Shown one piece after another: positions 12,375 to 24,739 of a DNA stretch of 64,000 bases; positions within the stretch are counted from its first letter, which is position 1; every line of letters starts with the position of its first letter. The position numbers were made by a program, and so were the translations under genes. The stretch comes from Cornus controversa (lineage: Eukaryota > Streptophyta > Magnoliopsida > Cornales > Cornaceae). The stretch is from positions 15,274,146-15,338,145 of the forward strand of contig CM048852.1 in NCBI GenBank assembly GCA_026545225.1. Reading direction: 5' to 3'. Under the pieces are notes generated by a model. That model did no database searches. It worked only from the letters and a program-made list of their open reading frames with translations, and was not told where the DNA came from.

Positions 12375-14340
12375 CATCCCCAAACTTACATATTGCTAGT
12401 CCCTTAGCAATACAATAAAACAAAACTAAAACAAAATAAACTAACAAACACTAACTAAACTACCCAAACTCCACTTTCGTGGAAGAAACGATTGCATTTA
12501 GCATATGCAACAAACCTTTAAACCCCTAGGTTCCCCCTAGTGGACGAGTTATAGTCTCGTGAGGGTTTTCAGAAATGTTACCCACAAATATTGAAAATTT
12601 TGTTTAAACATTAATCAAGTAGAAGATTACAATATATAGTTACAGACTTGCATTCAAGAATAATTTCAAACTTTCAAATTCCACAATTCAAATCAATGGT
12701 CCCCATGCATAATTCACCTCAACATATCTCAAAGTAACCAACCCTAGCTTCCTCGTGTAAACTGAACTAGCAGTCATCTCATGTAGCATAACCCAGCTCC
12801 GAATATATTAAGGCCCATACCCCTTCAACTCACTATCTCCCCTTATTGAAATCATACTTCCAAACATGAATACATGACTTTTCATTTTTTTTTTCTTTTT
12901 TATTGCTTTATTGGTTGCGCAATGTCTTGATCTATTAAGCTTTCTGAAAGATCCGTATAGCAAACTTTCAGTCAGTGATTCCCAAACCAGATGGCTTTAG
13001 GGCACTAGGCGTTAAGACACCCCAGAGAACCTAATTACTCGAATCAATCAAGCTACAAATCAAGACAACCAATGCTTATCTTTTCTCACCCTTTCACTTT
13101 TGACGCGAACACTCCGTGCTTCCTACGGCATAGAGGCCCGGTTACTCATGAAAATGATCAAATTGATTTGCTATTCAACATATATATTTTTTTTCATCTT
13201 TTTTTTTTCTTCATTAAAGTCAAGTAAAACACATCATCGGTACTCATTCTCAAGAGATACTAATTAATATCAAAGATATGTAACTCAACAACTCAATACC
13301 AAAGTTTATACCTCACAAGATTATGCTAGTGTATCTGTGCATGTGAGAAAACTAAAACCAATCACCCCAAGGCATATCAATGCAAATCATGATTAAAACC
13401 ACATAATTTAAATCATAGTTTCCAAAAATTTAAAACATACTCAAAAATTGCAAGTTAAGCACCTACATAAGGTACTAATCCCTTGAAAAATGTAAAAACA
13501 TTCTATCTAAAAATAAAACAAAAGAAAATAATAAACAAACTAAGAAAAATAAAATAAACAAAAATCCTAAAACAAGAATAATTTCTCACAAAAATTTTCC
13601 CATATAGCAATAAAGCACATAAAAAGGCATCGCCTCACCCCCAAACTTAAACTGTACATTGTCCTCAATGTACTTCCAATCGAAGCATAAAAAAGGGTAA
13701 GAACGATAATACCAGTATCGTGGAGTAGTGGGAAGAAAATAGAGCACACCAATTGTATGAAGGCAATGCAAGCACACCCTGAAACTTCGATGTTACAACC
13801 TGTCAAAACAGACCACTATACCCCCAAAGACCAAGTGAAATAATATGGGTGAAAATATATATGAATTTTTTTTTAACTGAAGAAAAGAAGAAAAAAAATA
13901 TGAAAACTAAATTAAAGAAAAGAAAAATAAAAATAAAACTAAAAATACAAAAGATAGTTACCTCCAGAAAATCAAGGACAATGTAGTGCCAGAGCATCTA
14001 GGTCATAGCCGGAATGGTGCATCATAATCAACCAACTAGTCCAAAGTCAATGTGCAATGTCCTCCCCCAAACTTGTAGCACAAAACCCCTCAAAGAAATC
14101 TCCCCACTTTCACAATTAATTCATACCTCTTGTGAAGATGGAAATATGAAAAAGTTGAAACTTTAATGATAATGGAGAATAATACATTGGAATTGTTGAT
14201 GATGGTGATGAATGATGATGATCAAGTAGGTGTATGGAAATAAAAATGGAAGATTTTAAAGTGTAAATTGATGCTGGAGAGGCACAAAGAGTGGCATCGA
14301 GGTTTAAAATTCGGGTAGGAGCAATGAGGGCATGAAAAAG
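12375..14340 (-). other. 3' noncoding region of Athila copy C
   Basis: The region holds the polypurine tract (12375-12387) and a perfect 8-bp hairpin just before it (12391-12412, loop AGGGAC on the element strand). A second perfect hairpin, GTACATTGAGGACAATGTAC on the minus strand, lies at 13654-13673 with a GTTTGGGGGTG tract beside it. The conserved 3' block is at about 12910-13150. The env-like protein is not recognised here. Confidence 0.8.
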
Positions 14341-14385
14341 GGCATTTTAAAGTCCAAAATTGAAGCAGTGGGGCAATGTAAGCTG

Positions 14386-14550
14386 GGGCGATCGATCGCC
14401 CAGCAACTTGGGAGCTGCACCTTGAAAATTAATGGGGCGATCGATCCCCTTTCAAAGGGGCGATCAATCCCCCTGCTGGGTGCTCTTCGGCCTCTATCGC
14501 CCAAGGTCGACCGGGAAGGGTATTTTTGAAGTCTCTATCGCCCAAGGTCG
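14386..14550. repeat. Palindrome cluster after the coding part of copy C
   Basis: GGGCGATCGATCGCCC at 14386-14401 is a perfect 16-base palindrome. It is followed by GGGGCGATCGATCCCC, GGGGCGATCAATCCCC and two copies of CTCTATCGCCCAAGGTCGACC. This is the same motif type and relative position as in A (4700-4835). Confidence 0.85.
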
Positions 14551-14821
14551 ACCAGGACCTCTCTTTTTCACCTGTTTTGAGTCCGAATACCCCTGTCCAC
14601 CTCTCGGCATCCCCCGAAAGCAACTAAGACATAAAAAAACTCAAAAGAAACACATTAAAACGTAACTAATAATGGAAGAAAAATAAAGAAAATCATAAAC
14701 TAAAAATTAAAAAAAATAAAAATAAAAATAAAAGAAAACTAAAAAAATTAAAGAATAAAAATACATACAAATCCTACAATTTAACGTCCGTAGGCGACGG
14801 TCATCGACTTCAATTGAAAGT

Positions 14822-16666
14822 TCACCCAATGCCACATCTCTTGAGGAGATTTAACATCGTCCCCCCCATATGATCCTTGCTTCCTTGTATCAAACTCAAA
14901 GTAATCGGAATGGTCTCATTGGTTTCGAAAAACACATCTCTTTGCCTTGACGAAAGATGTTTCAATTCTATCCATGGAGGAGACTCTAATGACGGCACTT
15001 GAGGAGTGGTAGAAAGAATATGCAATGGCTCAATCGGAATCCTCCCAGGTGGAGTATTTTTCATGGCCACTACATCAAGTAAAGCGTTCACCTTTGCAAT
15101 GGACTTCTCAACATCTTGAGATAGAGCAACTGAATCAACTTCTTCCACATAATCATCAAAGACATCCATGAAGAAACAATCACTCTCATCTAGAGGATGC
15201 TGAATGACATTAAAATTATTCAATTTCACTTTAGGCTCATAAGAAATTTCAGCAATAGAACTCTTTGTCACCTCTTCTTCTTCTAGCTTCTTCTCCCCCA
15301 CCTTATTGTCAATTATTTCTCCACTTTTAAAAGTGGTGATGGCTTGAATCTGCTCATGGTGTGAGTTATTTGAAGAAAAAATATTATCGAGGACATAAAC
15401 CCCTCTTGGGTTGGCAATTGGTTGGCTTGGTAGTTTCCCCTCCTCTCTTCTACTCAAGGCATTGACAAATTGTCCAAATTGAGATTCTAGTTTGACAATC
15501 GATTGAGAGTGAGAATGAACCAGTTGAGCAGTGGATTGAACTGTTGCTGCAGTAGCTTGCACTATCTCTACAATAGAGTCAAGCTTCTCAAGTTTTGCTA
15601 GGACAATTGTCATCTTGTCCTCAATAGTTGAATACCTCTGTGCCATAGGAACTTATTCTTGATATAATTGCGAATGCACATAGTTCTGAGGTTGAAAAAT
15701 GGGCTAAATTGCCGCCCCTTGTCCTTGTGAAAAATTGACAAACTGCCCAATTGAAGGGCAATTATTCACATGATGCATAGGACTCGAGCAAAAGGCACAC
15801 AACTCAAATATAGGAGGGTATGAAGATGGATTACGAACTTGACCAGTCGCCATGAGTTGCACCACTTTCTGTGACACAGCATCCACAATGGTAGACATAA
15901 CATCCGCAGAACCAATTTCAAAAATATCATCAGTCTTCTTTGTATTAGATGATCTACTCAAATGAGATGAAGACACATGTTGTAAAGAATTGTCACTGAG
16001 GTTCTCGAACGAAGTCCAAGCTTCCTCTTCACTTTTTAACATAAAAGTGCCCCCACATGATGCATCTACCATCAGTCTGTTACCTTCTGTCAGCCCCTCA
16101 TAGAAACACTGCACTAACTGCCACATTGGAACTTGGTGATGAGGACACTTCCTAAGAAGGTTCTTGAATCTCTCCCATGTCTCAAAAAATTGTTTCCCCT
16201 CAAATTGATAAAAACTAGTGATAGCTCGTCTGAATTGATTGGTCCTCCCTATCGAAAAATACTTCTTCAAAAACTCATTTTGCATTTGAGTCCATGTAGT
16301 CATAGAACTTACTGGTAGAGATCTGAACCAATACTTGGCCTTCTCCTTCAAGGAGAATGGAAAGAGTGACATCCGAAAAGCATCTTCTGAGAAGTTATGA
16401 ATTTTCGTTAATGAGCAAACTTCTATGAAATCATCTAAGTGATTGTACGGATCCTCATGAGTCAGCCCAAAGAAGGATGACAACATCTGAATAATGCTAG
16501 GCTTGATCTCATAGTTCTGTACAGTGACATTAGGCAATTGAAAATTAGCTGGGGAGTTATAACTCTGGGACAAAGTAATCTTTGAGAAGTCTTGCGCTCT
16601 CCACAACAACATTAGGCACAACATTGTTGTCCTCATTATTATCACGCATACCAGCCATGGCATCAA
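14822..16666 (-). pseudogene. gag-related region of Athila copy C (broken)
   Basis: On the minus strand the Athila gag capsid-like domain (SLFPFSLKEKAKYWFRSLP) is followed by a zinc knuckle (CAFCSSPMHHVNNCP), the coiled-coil stretch and short pol-like stretches. No RT, RNase H or integrase motifs were recognised, so the copy looks non-autonomous. Several breaks. Confidence 0.85.
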
Positions 16667-16925
16667 TATTCTCTTTCTCTTGCTTAATAATATGGTGATT
16701 GAAGTACCGGAAAAAAAAAATAGATTAGTAGCAAAAATAAAAATTCTAAACTAAAAAAAAATAAATAAATAAAATAAAACAAAACAAATTAGTACTTGAA
16801 AAAAAATAAAAAGAAAAGAATAAAATAAAATAAAACCAACATATAAAAAAATAAAATAAAAAAAAATCTTAGACTAAAAATCCAATTAGAACTAATTCTA
16901 AAAATCCAAACAATCAAATAGACAG

Positions 16926-16943
16926 TCCCCGGCAACGGCGCCA
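16926..16943 (-). other. Primer binding site, tRNA-Asp type (copy C)
   Basis: The minus strand reads TGGCGCCGTTGCCGGGGA, an exact complement of the plant tRNA-Asp(GUC) 3' end, beside the LTR that begins at 16949. Confidence 0.92.
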
Positions 16944-16948
16944 AAAAT

Positions 16949-17668
16949 TGATTCGTGTGAGTGCGTCTCAATTAAAATTAGCACACTTCGCAATAGAATG
17001 AATTTCTTGCAGAATAGGGCTATCGAAAGGGGTGTCGAACCTCAGGGACTGTGGTCTGATTGAGTTGAATTGTTAGGAATAATTCTAATTAAATTTCAAA
17101 GAAATAAGTTGATGATTTTTATATCTAAATTATCTAATGAAGCAATTGAACAAAAGCAAGAAAAACTATTGAATGTAGAGAATATAAGATAAATCTAGGG
17201 TTCTTGATTTCACCACTAACTTCACAATCAATGGTCAATTAAACTAACTATGGGGAATCATATCACGTATAAGTGGTGTCGGTGGCTAAAAGCTCACCTT
17301 CATCCCTCAAAAAGATAACATATGATTAAGGCTAAGTCATGGACTATCTTCGATTGGCATGGGCCATCTGCCTAACTACTGTACTCTAGGGTGCAGTATG
17401 ATTCATATTCTCTAGGCATAATCCATTAAAGCTTTTAATGATATATTCAATGAACACCATTGTGTAATAATCACTCTCATGATCACAGAAAATAAGAGGG
17501 ACGAGTTCAATAACAACAGTCAAGTATCTAAGACAAGATAGGAAATCATTGAAATTGAATTTATAAGACTTTTATTGCTCAATTCTATAAGAAGAATCCT
17601 ATAAATCATACAATCTATGAATGAATACAAAAATCCCCAATAATTAGAACAATCAAACCAATGATGAT
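16949..17668 (-). repeat. 5' LTR of Athila copy C (partial)
   Basis: This matches the low-coordinate half of the LTR at 10967-12374 and then gives way to gag-protease sequence of copy D. By-eye divergence from the matching 3' LTR stretch is about 4-5%, or very roughly 2-3 million years at usual plant LTR rates if the two were once identical. Confidence 0.85.
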
Positions 17669-19511
17669 TACTTGTTGTGGCAGCATCACTTTCTTTGGCA
17701 CATGACTTTTAGAACGCCTCTTCTGTGTGCACAAGTCCTTCAAGAATTTAGCATAAGGAGGAATTTGTTTGATGGCATCAAGGAGTAGCAAATTAATCTT
17801 CACTTGTCGAAACACTTCCATCATGTCATGCAACTTGTCCCATTGCTTCCCCAATTTAGATACTTCAAGAAAATGTTGTGAGAAAAGAGCCTTGGGCTTA
17901 TAATAATTCTCAGCACTTGGACTTGTGGTCACTTTTTCTTCTTCTTTCTTTTCCCCCCACCTTGTTATCAATTATTTTCCCACTCCTCAAAGTGGTAATA
18001 GCTTGAACCTGGTTATGGTGTGGGTTGCTTGTGGAAGCTTGCATCCCTCTTGGATTAGTAACTGGTTGACTAGGGAGCTTCTCTTCTTCTCTTCTACTCA
18101 ATGAATTAGCAAGCTGTCCAAACTGAGATTCTAGTTTGGTAATAGATTGAGAATGAGAATGTACTAGCTGATCTGTAGATTGTACTGTTGCTGCAGTAGT
18201 TTGTACTGTCTCTATAATGGAATCGAGCTTATCAAATTTTGCTAAGGTGAGTGTCAACTTGTTTTCAATAGTAGAAATTCTTTGTGCCATAAGAACTTGT
18301 GTTTGATATTGCTGTTGCGGTACAAAATTTCTAGGTTGGTATGTTGGTTGCATTGCTGCCCCTTGGTTACTATAAGAAAAACCAAGATGATTCCTCTATG
18401 TAGGATTGTAAGTATTATCTCGTGGAGGATTCATTGGTCCAGTGAATGCAGCTTGGACTTGCTTATGTTGAATATCAGAAAATTGTCCAATTGAAGGACA
18501 ATTATTCATATTATGCATAGGACTAGAGCAAAATTCACAAGGGCCTAGAAATGAAGGATTTGAAGTAGAAGGAGCTTGATTGGCAGCCATAATTGCTGCT
18601 ACCTTCTGTGTAATTAAATCAATGTCGGTTGGCATAGCTTCTGAAGCACCAACCTCAAAAATTCCATCAGTCTTCCTTGTAGAAGCAGGTCTGCTAGAAT
18701 GAGTAGAGGATACATGTTATAGAGAGTTGTCACTAAGATTTTCAAATAAGGTCCATGCCTCTTCTTCACTCTTTAACATAAAAGTACCTCCACAAGATGC
18801 ATCAACCATCTGTCTGTTGGCTTCTGTCAGCCCTTCATGGAAACTCTGTACTAATTGCCACTTAGGAACTTGATGATGAGGACACTTCCTAAAAAGGTCC
18901 TTGAATCTTTCTCATGTCTCATAAAATTATTCCCCCTTATGTTGGGAGAAACCAGTGATAGCACGTCTGAACTGATTGGTCTTCCCTATCGAAAAATACT
19001 TCTTAAGAAACTCATGTTGCATCTGAGTACAAGTCATGATAGAACCTGCCAGTAGAGAATTGAACCAATACTTTGCTTTATCTTTTAGGGAGAATGAAAA
19101 AAGTCGCATTCTGAAAGCATCTTAAGAGAAGTTGTGAATTTTGGTAGTTGAGCACACTTCAATGAATTCATCTAGATGCTTGTAAGGGTCCTCTTGAGTC
19201 ATCCCAAAATATGATGGTAGCATATGAATAATGTTGGACTTGATCTCATAATTCTGTGCTGTGACATTGGGTAGTTGAAAACCGGTTGGTGAAGTGTATG
19301 TCTCAGGAACATAGTAATCCTTGAGCAATCTAGCCCTTTCTCCAGCAGCATTAGGAACAAGGTTGTTATTCCTTTCTTCCGCCATGTCTTCAATTAATTC
19401 TTCCTCTTGCACAATGGTATCAACAGGGATGTTCCTCTGTTGTCTAAGAGTACGATCAGGTTCAGGATCAAGAGGTATCAAAGGATTAGCCACAGAACGA
19501 CAACCTTGCAT
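17669..19511 (-). pseudogene. gag and start of protease region of Athila copy D (broken)
   Basis: The gag N-terminus (MQGCRSVANPLIPLDPEP), the capsid-like domain, the zinc knuckle (CEFCSSPMHNMNNCP) and the linker before protease (FRQVKINLLLLDAIKQIPPYAKFL) can be read on the minus strand. They closely resemble element A. A few breaks. Confidence 0.88.
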
Positions 19512-19633
19512 ATATTAACAAAAAGTACTTGAAAAAGAAAACAACAACAACATTAAAAACAAAATATAAAATTTCCTACACTAAAAATCCAATTAAAATT
19601 AATTCTATAAAATCTAATCAATCAAATAGATAA

Positions 19634-19651
19634 TCCCCGGCAACGGTGCCA
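19634..19651 (-). other. Primer binding site, tRNA-Asp type (copy D)
   Basis: The minus strand reads TGGCACCGTTGCCGGGGA, one mismatch from the tRNA-Asp complement, directly beside the LTR at 19657. Confidence 0.9.
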
Positions 19652-19656
19652 AAAAT

Positions 19657-21152
19657 TGATCGTGTGTGAGTGCATCTCAATTAAAATTACCACACTTCGC
19701 AATACAACGAATTCCTTGCAGAATAGGGCTATCGAAAGGGGTGTCGAACCTCAGGGATTATGGTCTGAATGAGTTGGAATACGAAATAAATTCTAATTAA
19801 ATTTAAAAAGAAAAGAAATCTAATTTTTATATTTAAGCTAATTAAAAAGTAAAATAAAATAAAACAAAGAAAATAGAGAGTGTAGATAATATGAGATAAA
19901 TCTAGGGTATTTGACTTCACCACTAACTCCACAATCAATGGTCAATTGAATTAAATATGGGGGATTATATCATGCATAAGTGGTGTCGGTGGCTACAAGC
20001 TCACTTTCATCCGTCAAGAAGATAATATATGATTAAGGCTAAGTCATGGACTATCTTCGATTGGCATGGGCTATCTGCCTAACTTCTCTACTCTAGGGTT
20101 CAGTAGGGTCCATCTTCTGTAACATACTCCATCAAAGCGTATAATGATATATTCAGTGATTACCATTGTGTAATAATCGCTCTCATAATCACAGAAAATA
20201 AGAGAGATTGAATTCAATAACAACAACTAAATATCTAAGACAAGATAAGAAATCATTGAAACTGAATTTATAAGACTTTTATAGCTCAATTCTATAATAA
20301 GAATCCTCTAAATTACATAATCTATGCATGAACATAAAGGTCCCCAATAATTAAAACAATCAAACCATTGATACTTTGTTAGGGCTACACCAAGACCCTA
20401 GTGGATGAACTAGCCGCTTATGGTAAAAGAAAAAGTTCCAACGGTTGAGGAAGAAAGTGTCATCTTCATGAATTATGCGTAAGACTTTGTTCTCCAATGG
20501 TTCTCCACTCGAAAGCTCTACAAAGTATGTCTTCAATTCTCTCCAAAAGCTCTACCTGGAACTCCCCGACTCTCTCAAAAATAACATTCTTTATGTACCA
20601 AGAGAATACCCCAAAGCCCTAATTCAATCAGGAATTAATTAGATTTTTCCGCAGCACTAATCAGGTCAGTTTTTTCTACTGACGTTCGGCCCAACTTTTG
20701 ACCCACTAGAAGTCCGATTCACGAAATTTTTGTGAAATACAAAAGTGTGCAGAATCGAATTTCGTTTACCTTATGCAAAACTTAAGTCGATTTGAGACTC
20801 GGAAATAACACTTCTGGTATGTTTTCCAAAACGGGATTAAGACTATATTAAGCGCAGAGTTGGGCTTCAGGCCTGTAACCTTCTTAAGCAGCTGTAATTT
20901 TCTTGGACTTCTTCCATGGGCAGATTTGAGTTAAATTATGGAGTTGAATGGATCCCTTTGATGTAGGCTTCATTTAACCTTTTTGCATGTCATCTTTAAA
21001 AGCCCAAAATCATGGTTTTAACTGAAATAATCATTAAGGTCCTGAAAATACAGAAAACACTAAAACAAAGTAAAATCACAAAATAATCTATCACTAAGAA
21101 AATAAAATACATAAGTTAAGAGGTTAGAATGCGCCACATTCAACGCCGATCA
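19657..21152 (-). repeat. Athila LTR shared by copies D (as 5' LTR) and E (as 3' LTR)
   Basis: The LTR is about 1496 bp with TG...CA ends. A primer site (19634-19651) lies on one side and a polypurine tract (21153-21165) on the other. A solo LTR or an independent element would have neither this pair of neighbours nor this lack of target duplication. Confidence 0.88.
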
Positions 21153-22720
21153 CACTCCCAAACTTACATATTGCTATTCCCTTAGCAATAGAATAAAACA
21201 AAACTAAAATAAAGAAAACTAACAAATACTAACTAAACTATCCAAATTCCACTTTCGTGGGAGAAACGATTGCATTTAGCATATGCAACAAGCCTTTAAA
21301 CCCCTAGGTTCCCCCTAGTGGACGAGTTATAGTCTCGTGAGGGTTTCCAGAAATGTTACCCACAAACATTCAAAATTTTGTTTAGACATTAATTCAAGAA
21401 TAAGATTACAATACATAGTTACAAACTTACATTTAAGAATAATTTAAAATTTCAAATTCTATAATTTAAAGCAATGGTCCCCATGCATAATTCACATCAA
21501 CAAATCTCAAAGCAACCAACTCTAGCTCCCTGAAAGATCCCTGAACTAACCCAGCTCTGAATATATTAAGGCATATACCCCTTCAATTCATTAGCTCCCC
21601 TTATTTAAATCATACTTTCAAACATGAATACATGACTTTTTCATTTTTTTTTCATTGCTTTATTGGTTGTGCAAAGTCTTGACTTATTAAGCTTTCTGAA
21701 AGATCCATGTAGTAAGCTTTCAGTTAGTGACTCCCAAACTAGATGGCTTTAGGGCACTAGGCATTGAGACACCCCGAAGAACCTAATTACTCGAATCAGT
21801 CAAGATACAAATCAAGACAACCAATGCTCATTTTTTCTCACCCTTTCACTTTTGACGCCAACACTCCGTGCTTCCTGTGGCATAGAGGCCCGGTTATTCA
21901 TAAAAAATGATCAAATTGATTTGCTATTCAACATATTTTTTTTTCATTTTTTTTTTATTGAAGTCAAGTAAAACACATAATCGGTACTCATTCTCAAGAG
22001 ATACTAATTAATATCAAGCATATGTAACACAATAACTCAGAGCCAAAGTTTATACCTCACAAGATTATGCTAGTGGGTGTGCATGTGAGGAAACTAAAAC
22101 CAATTACTCCAAAGCATGTCAATGCAAACCATGATTAAAATCGCTTAATTTAAACCATAGTTTCAAAAAATTTAAAATATACCCAAAAATTGAAAGTTAC
22201 GCACCTACATAAGGTATTAATCCCTTGAATAATGTCAAAACATTCTATCCAACAACAAAACAAAATAAAATAAAATAAAATAAAATAAATTAAGAAAAGA
22301 AAATAAACAAAAATCCTAAAATAAGAAGAATTACACAAAAATTTCTCCCATATTGCAATAAAGCACATAAATAAGGCATCGCCTCACCCCCAAACTTAAA
22401 CTGTACATTATCCTCAATGTACTACCAAACAAAGCCTAGAGAAGGGTAAGAATGAGAATACTAGGAAACCGGAGAAGTAGTGGCAAGAGAATAGAGCATA
22501 CCATGTTGTAAGAAGGCAATGCAAGCACACCCCCAAACTTGAATGTTACAACCTGTCAAAAAAAACCACTATACCCCAAAGACCAAGTGAAATAATATGG
22601 GTGAAAATAAATATGAAATAAAATTTTTTTTTTAAACTAAATACATAAGGAAAAATAAAAATAAAAACTAAAAATAAAATAAAAAAAATAAAATACACAA
22701 GATAGTTACCTTCCAGTCAA
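21153..22720 (-). other. 3' noncoding region of Athila copy E
   Basis: It holds the polypurine tract and an 8-bp hairpin at 21169-21190, a second hairpin at 22403-22422 (one mismatch), GTTTGGGGGTG tracts near 22385 and 22530, and the conserved 3' block near 21680-21910. This is the same order as in A, C and G. Confidence 0.8.
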
Positions 22721-22729
22721 TGATGTGGT

Positions 22730-23370
22730 GGTGACTGAGCATCTGGATCCAAGTTCGCCTGGCGCATCAATGATCCTGGCGAGTCTCACGAAAGTGATCC
22801 GCCATCTCTGTCTGCGCAGCTCCAAACTGTGTGGAAACCTCAGTCTGTAAGGTGCCAAATTAGATGGTCAATCCAGCAATCTGCCCCTCTAAATAATGAT
22901 AATCATGTCCGCCAACTTGTGCATGGACATCCTCTTCTTCTGCTTCCATCTCCTCAGGATCTTCCACCGGTGGTGGTATGTCTACAGCTTCCCCTCTCTG
23001 AGCCAATCGAGATACTTCATCTGGCATAGCTATAACTCTTTGATGCATATGAGATCAGCTCAAATTCCAGTCATGTGTGCTATAGTGAATATCTCGTGGA
23101 AAGGCAAGCTCATTGTCATTGACTGCATATCCCTGTGCAATGAGTAACTGATGAAGGATAGTAGGGAATGGAATCTCCCAGTCACTTGCACTGTCTGGTG
23201 CCTTGGCCATAACCTTTGAATAGAACTTTTCAATTTGGCCCCAGACAAATGTGGGAATGATAACCAATGCCCAAAATGTATGGCATATAAAGCGCGAAGG
23301 AACTCTTGATGCCTCTCGGTTTTATGCCCAATGGAACATACATTCTTGTACAAAACAGCATCAAGGAACC
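22730..23370 (-). pseudogene. env-like region of Athila copy E (partial, broken)
   Basis: The minus strand reads NVCSIGHKTERHQEFLRALY, then DIPPPVEDPEEMEAEEEDVH and QVGGHDYHYLEGQIAGL, matching the C-terminal half of the env-like ORF of element A. Confidence 0.8.
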
Positions 23371-24410
23371 ATCTTCTCTAGGCATACTCCATCAAAGCAT
23401 ATAAGATATAATCAGTGATTACCATTATGTAATAATCGCTCTCATAATCACAGAAAATAAGAGAGATTGAGTTCATAACAACAACTAAATATCTAAGACA
23501 AGATAAGAAATCAATGAAACTGAATTTATAAGACTTTTATGGCTCAATTCTATAATAAGAATCCTCTAAATTACACAATCTATGCATGAACATAAAGGTC
23601 CCCAATAATTAAAACAATCAAACCATTGATACTTTGTTAGGGCTACACCAAGACCCTAGTGGATGAACTAGCCGCTCATGGTAGAAGAAGAAGCTTCAAC
23701 GGTTGAGGAAGAAAGCGTCATCTTCATGAATTATGCGTAAGACTTTCTTCTCCAATGGTTCTCCACTCGAAAGCTCTGCAAAGTATGTCTTCAATTCTCT
23801 CCAAAAGCTCTCCCCGAAACTCCCCGACTCTCTCAAAAATAGCCTTCTTTATGTACTAAGAGAATACCCCAAAGCCCTAATCCAATTAAGAATTAATTAG
23901 GTTTTCCCGCAGCACTAATCAGGTGGGTTTTTTCTACTGACGTTTGGCCCAACTTTTGACCCACTAGAAGTCCGATTCACGAAATTTTTGTGAAATACAA
24001 AAGTGTGCAGAATCGAATTTCATTCATTATATACAAAAATTAAGTCGATTTGAGACTCAAAAATAATACTTCTGGTCTGTTTCCAAAACGGGATTAAGAC
24101 TGTATTAAGCGCAGAATTGGGCTTTAGGCCCGTAACCTTTTTAAGCAGCTGTAATTCTCTTGGACCTCTTCCATGGGTAGATTTGAGTTAAATTATGGAG
24201 TTGAATGGATCCCTTTGATGTAGGCTTCATCTAACCTTCTTGCATGTCATATTTAAAAGCCTAAAATCATGATTTTAAGTGAAATAATCATTTAAGGTCT
24301 TGAAAATACAGAAAACACTAAAACGAAGTGAAATCACAAAATAATCTATCACTAAGAGAATAAAATACATAAGTTAAGAGGTTAGAATGCACAACATTCA
24401 ACGCCGATCA
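23371..24410 (-). repeat. Athila LTR part at the high-coordinate end of the chain
   Basis: This matches about two thirds of the LTR at 19657-21152, including its TGATCGGCG start (minus strand) at 24410. Tat sequence on the opposite strand follows directly. Confidence 0.85.
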
Positions 24411-24739
24411 TAAAGATCATAACACTCGAAAAAATCATCTATTGGGGGAAATCAGAGTTATCTCTGATAGACTTGGAGGAGACAGGAGGCGCATTGACTA
24501 GAGACATTAGAAGGGAGGCAGTTGGCCATCCTTGGAATGCTGAGCATCTGAGAAAGTGACACTAGTAAGACTTTCTTTTAAAATTTGTATTTGCTTTAAT
24601 AATTCCAGCTGAAACTATGTTTAATATCAAGCCTTAGGACGATAGCTCTGAGGTTTTTGCTCGAATAATTCTCTATTTGTTACTAAAATATCAATAGCAG
24701 TTCTTTTCGTTCCAAACTATGTTGCTATAACTAAAACAA

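Larger units (their letters stand above)
10967..24410 (-). mobile_element. Chain of three partial Athila copies sharing LTRs (C, D, E)
   Basis: On the minus strand, from high to low coordinate, the order is: LTR part, env-like and 3' region (E), full LTR, primer site plus gag-protease (D), LTR part, primer site plus gag and 3' region (C), full LTR. The LTR at 19657-21152 has a polypurine tract on one side and a primer site on the other, so it serves both as the 3' LTR of E and the 5' LTR of D. This is the expected product of recombination between tandem or nested copies, not of independent insertions. The outer flanks (TAAGT left, TAAAG right) do not form a clear target duplication. All three copies are broken. 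Confidence 0.85.

Noticed and set aside
16926-16943. tRNA-Asp gene piece
   Set aside because: Only the 18 bases of a primer site beside an LTR. No tRNA body or A/B boxes.
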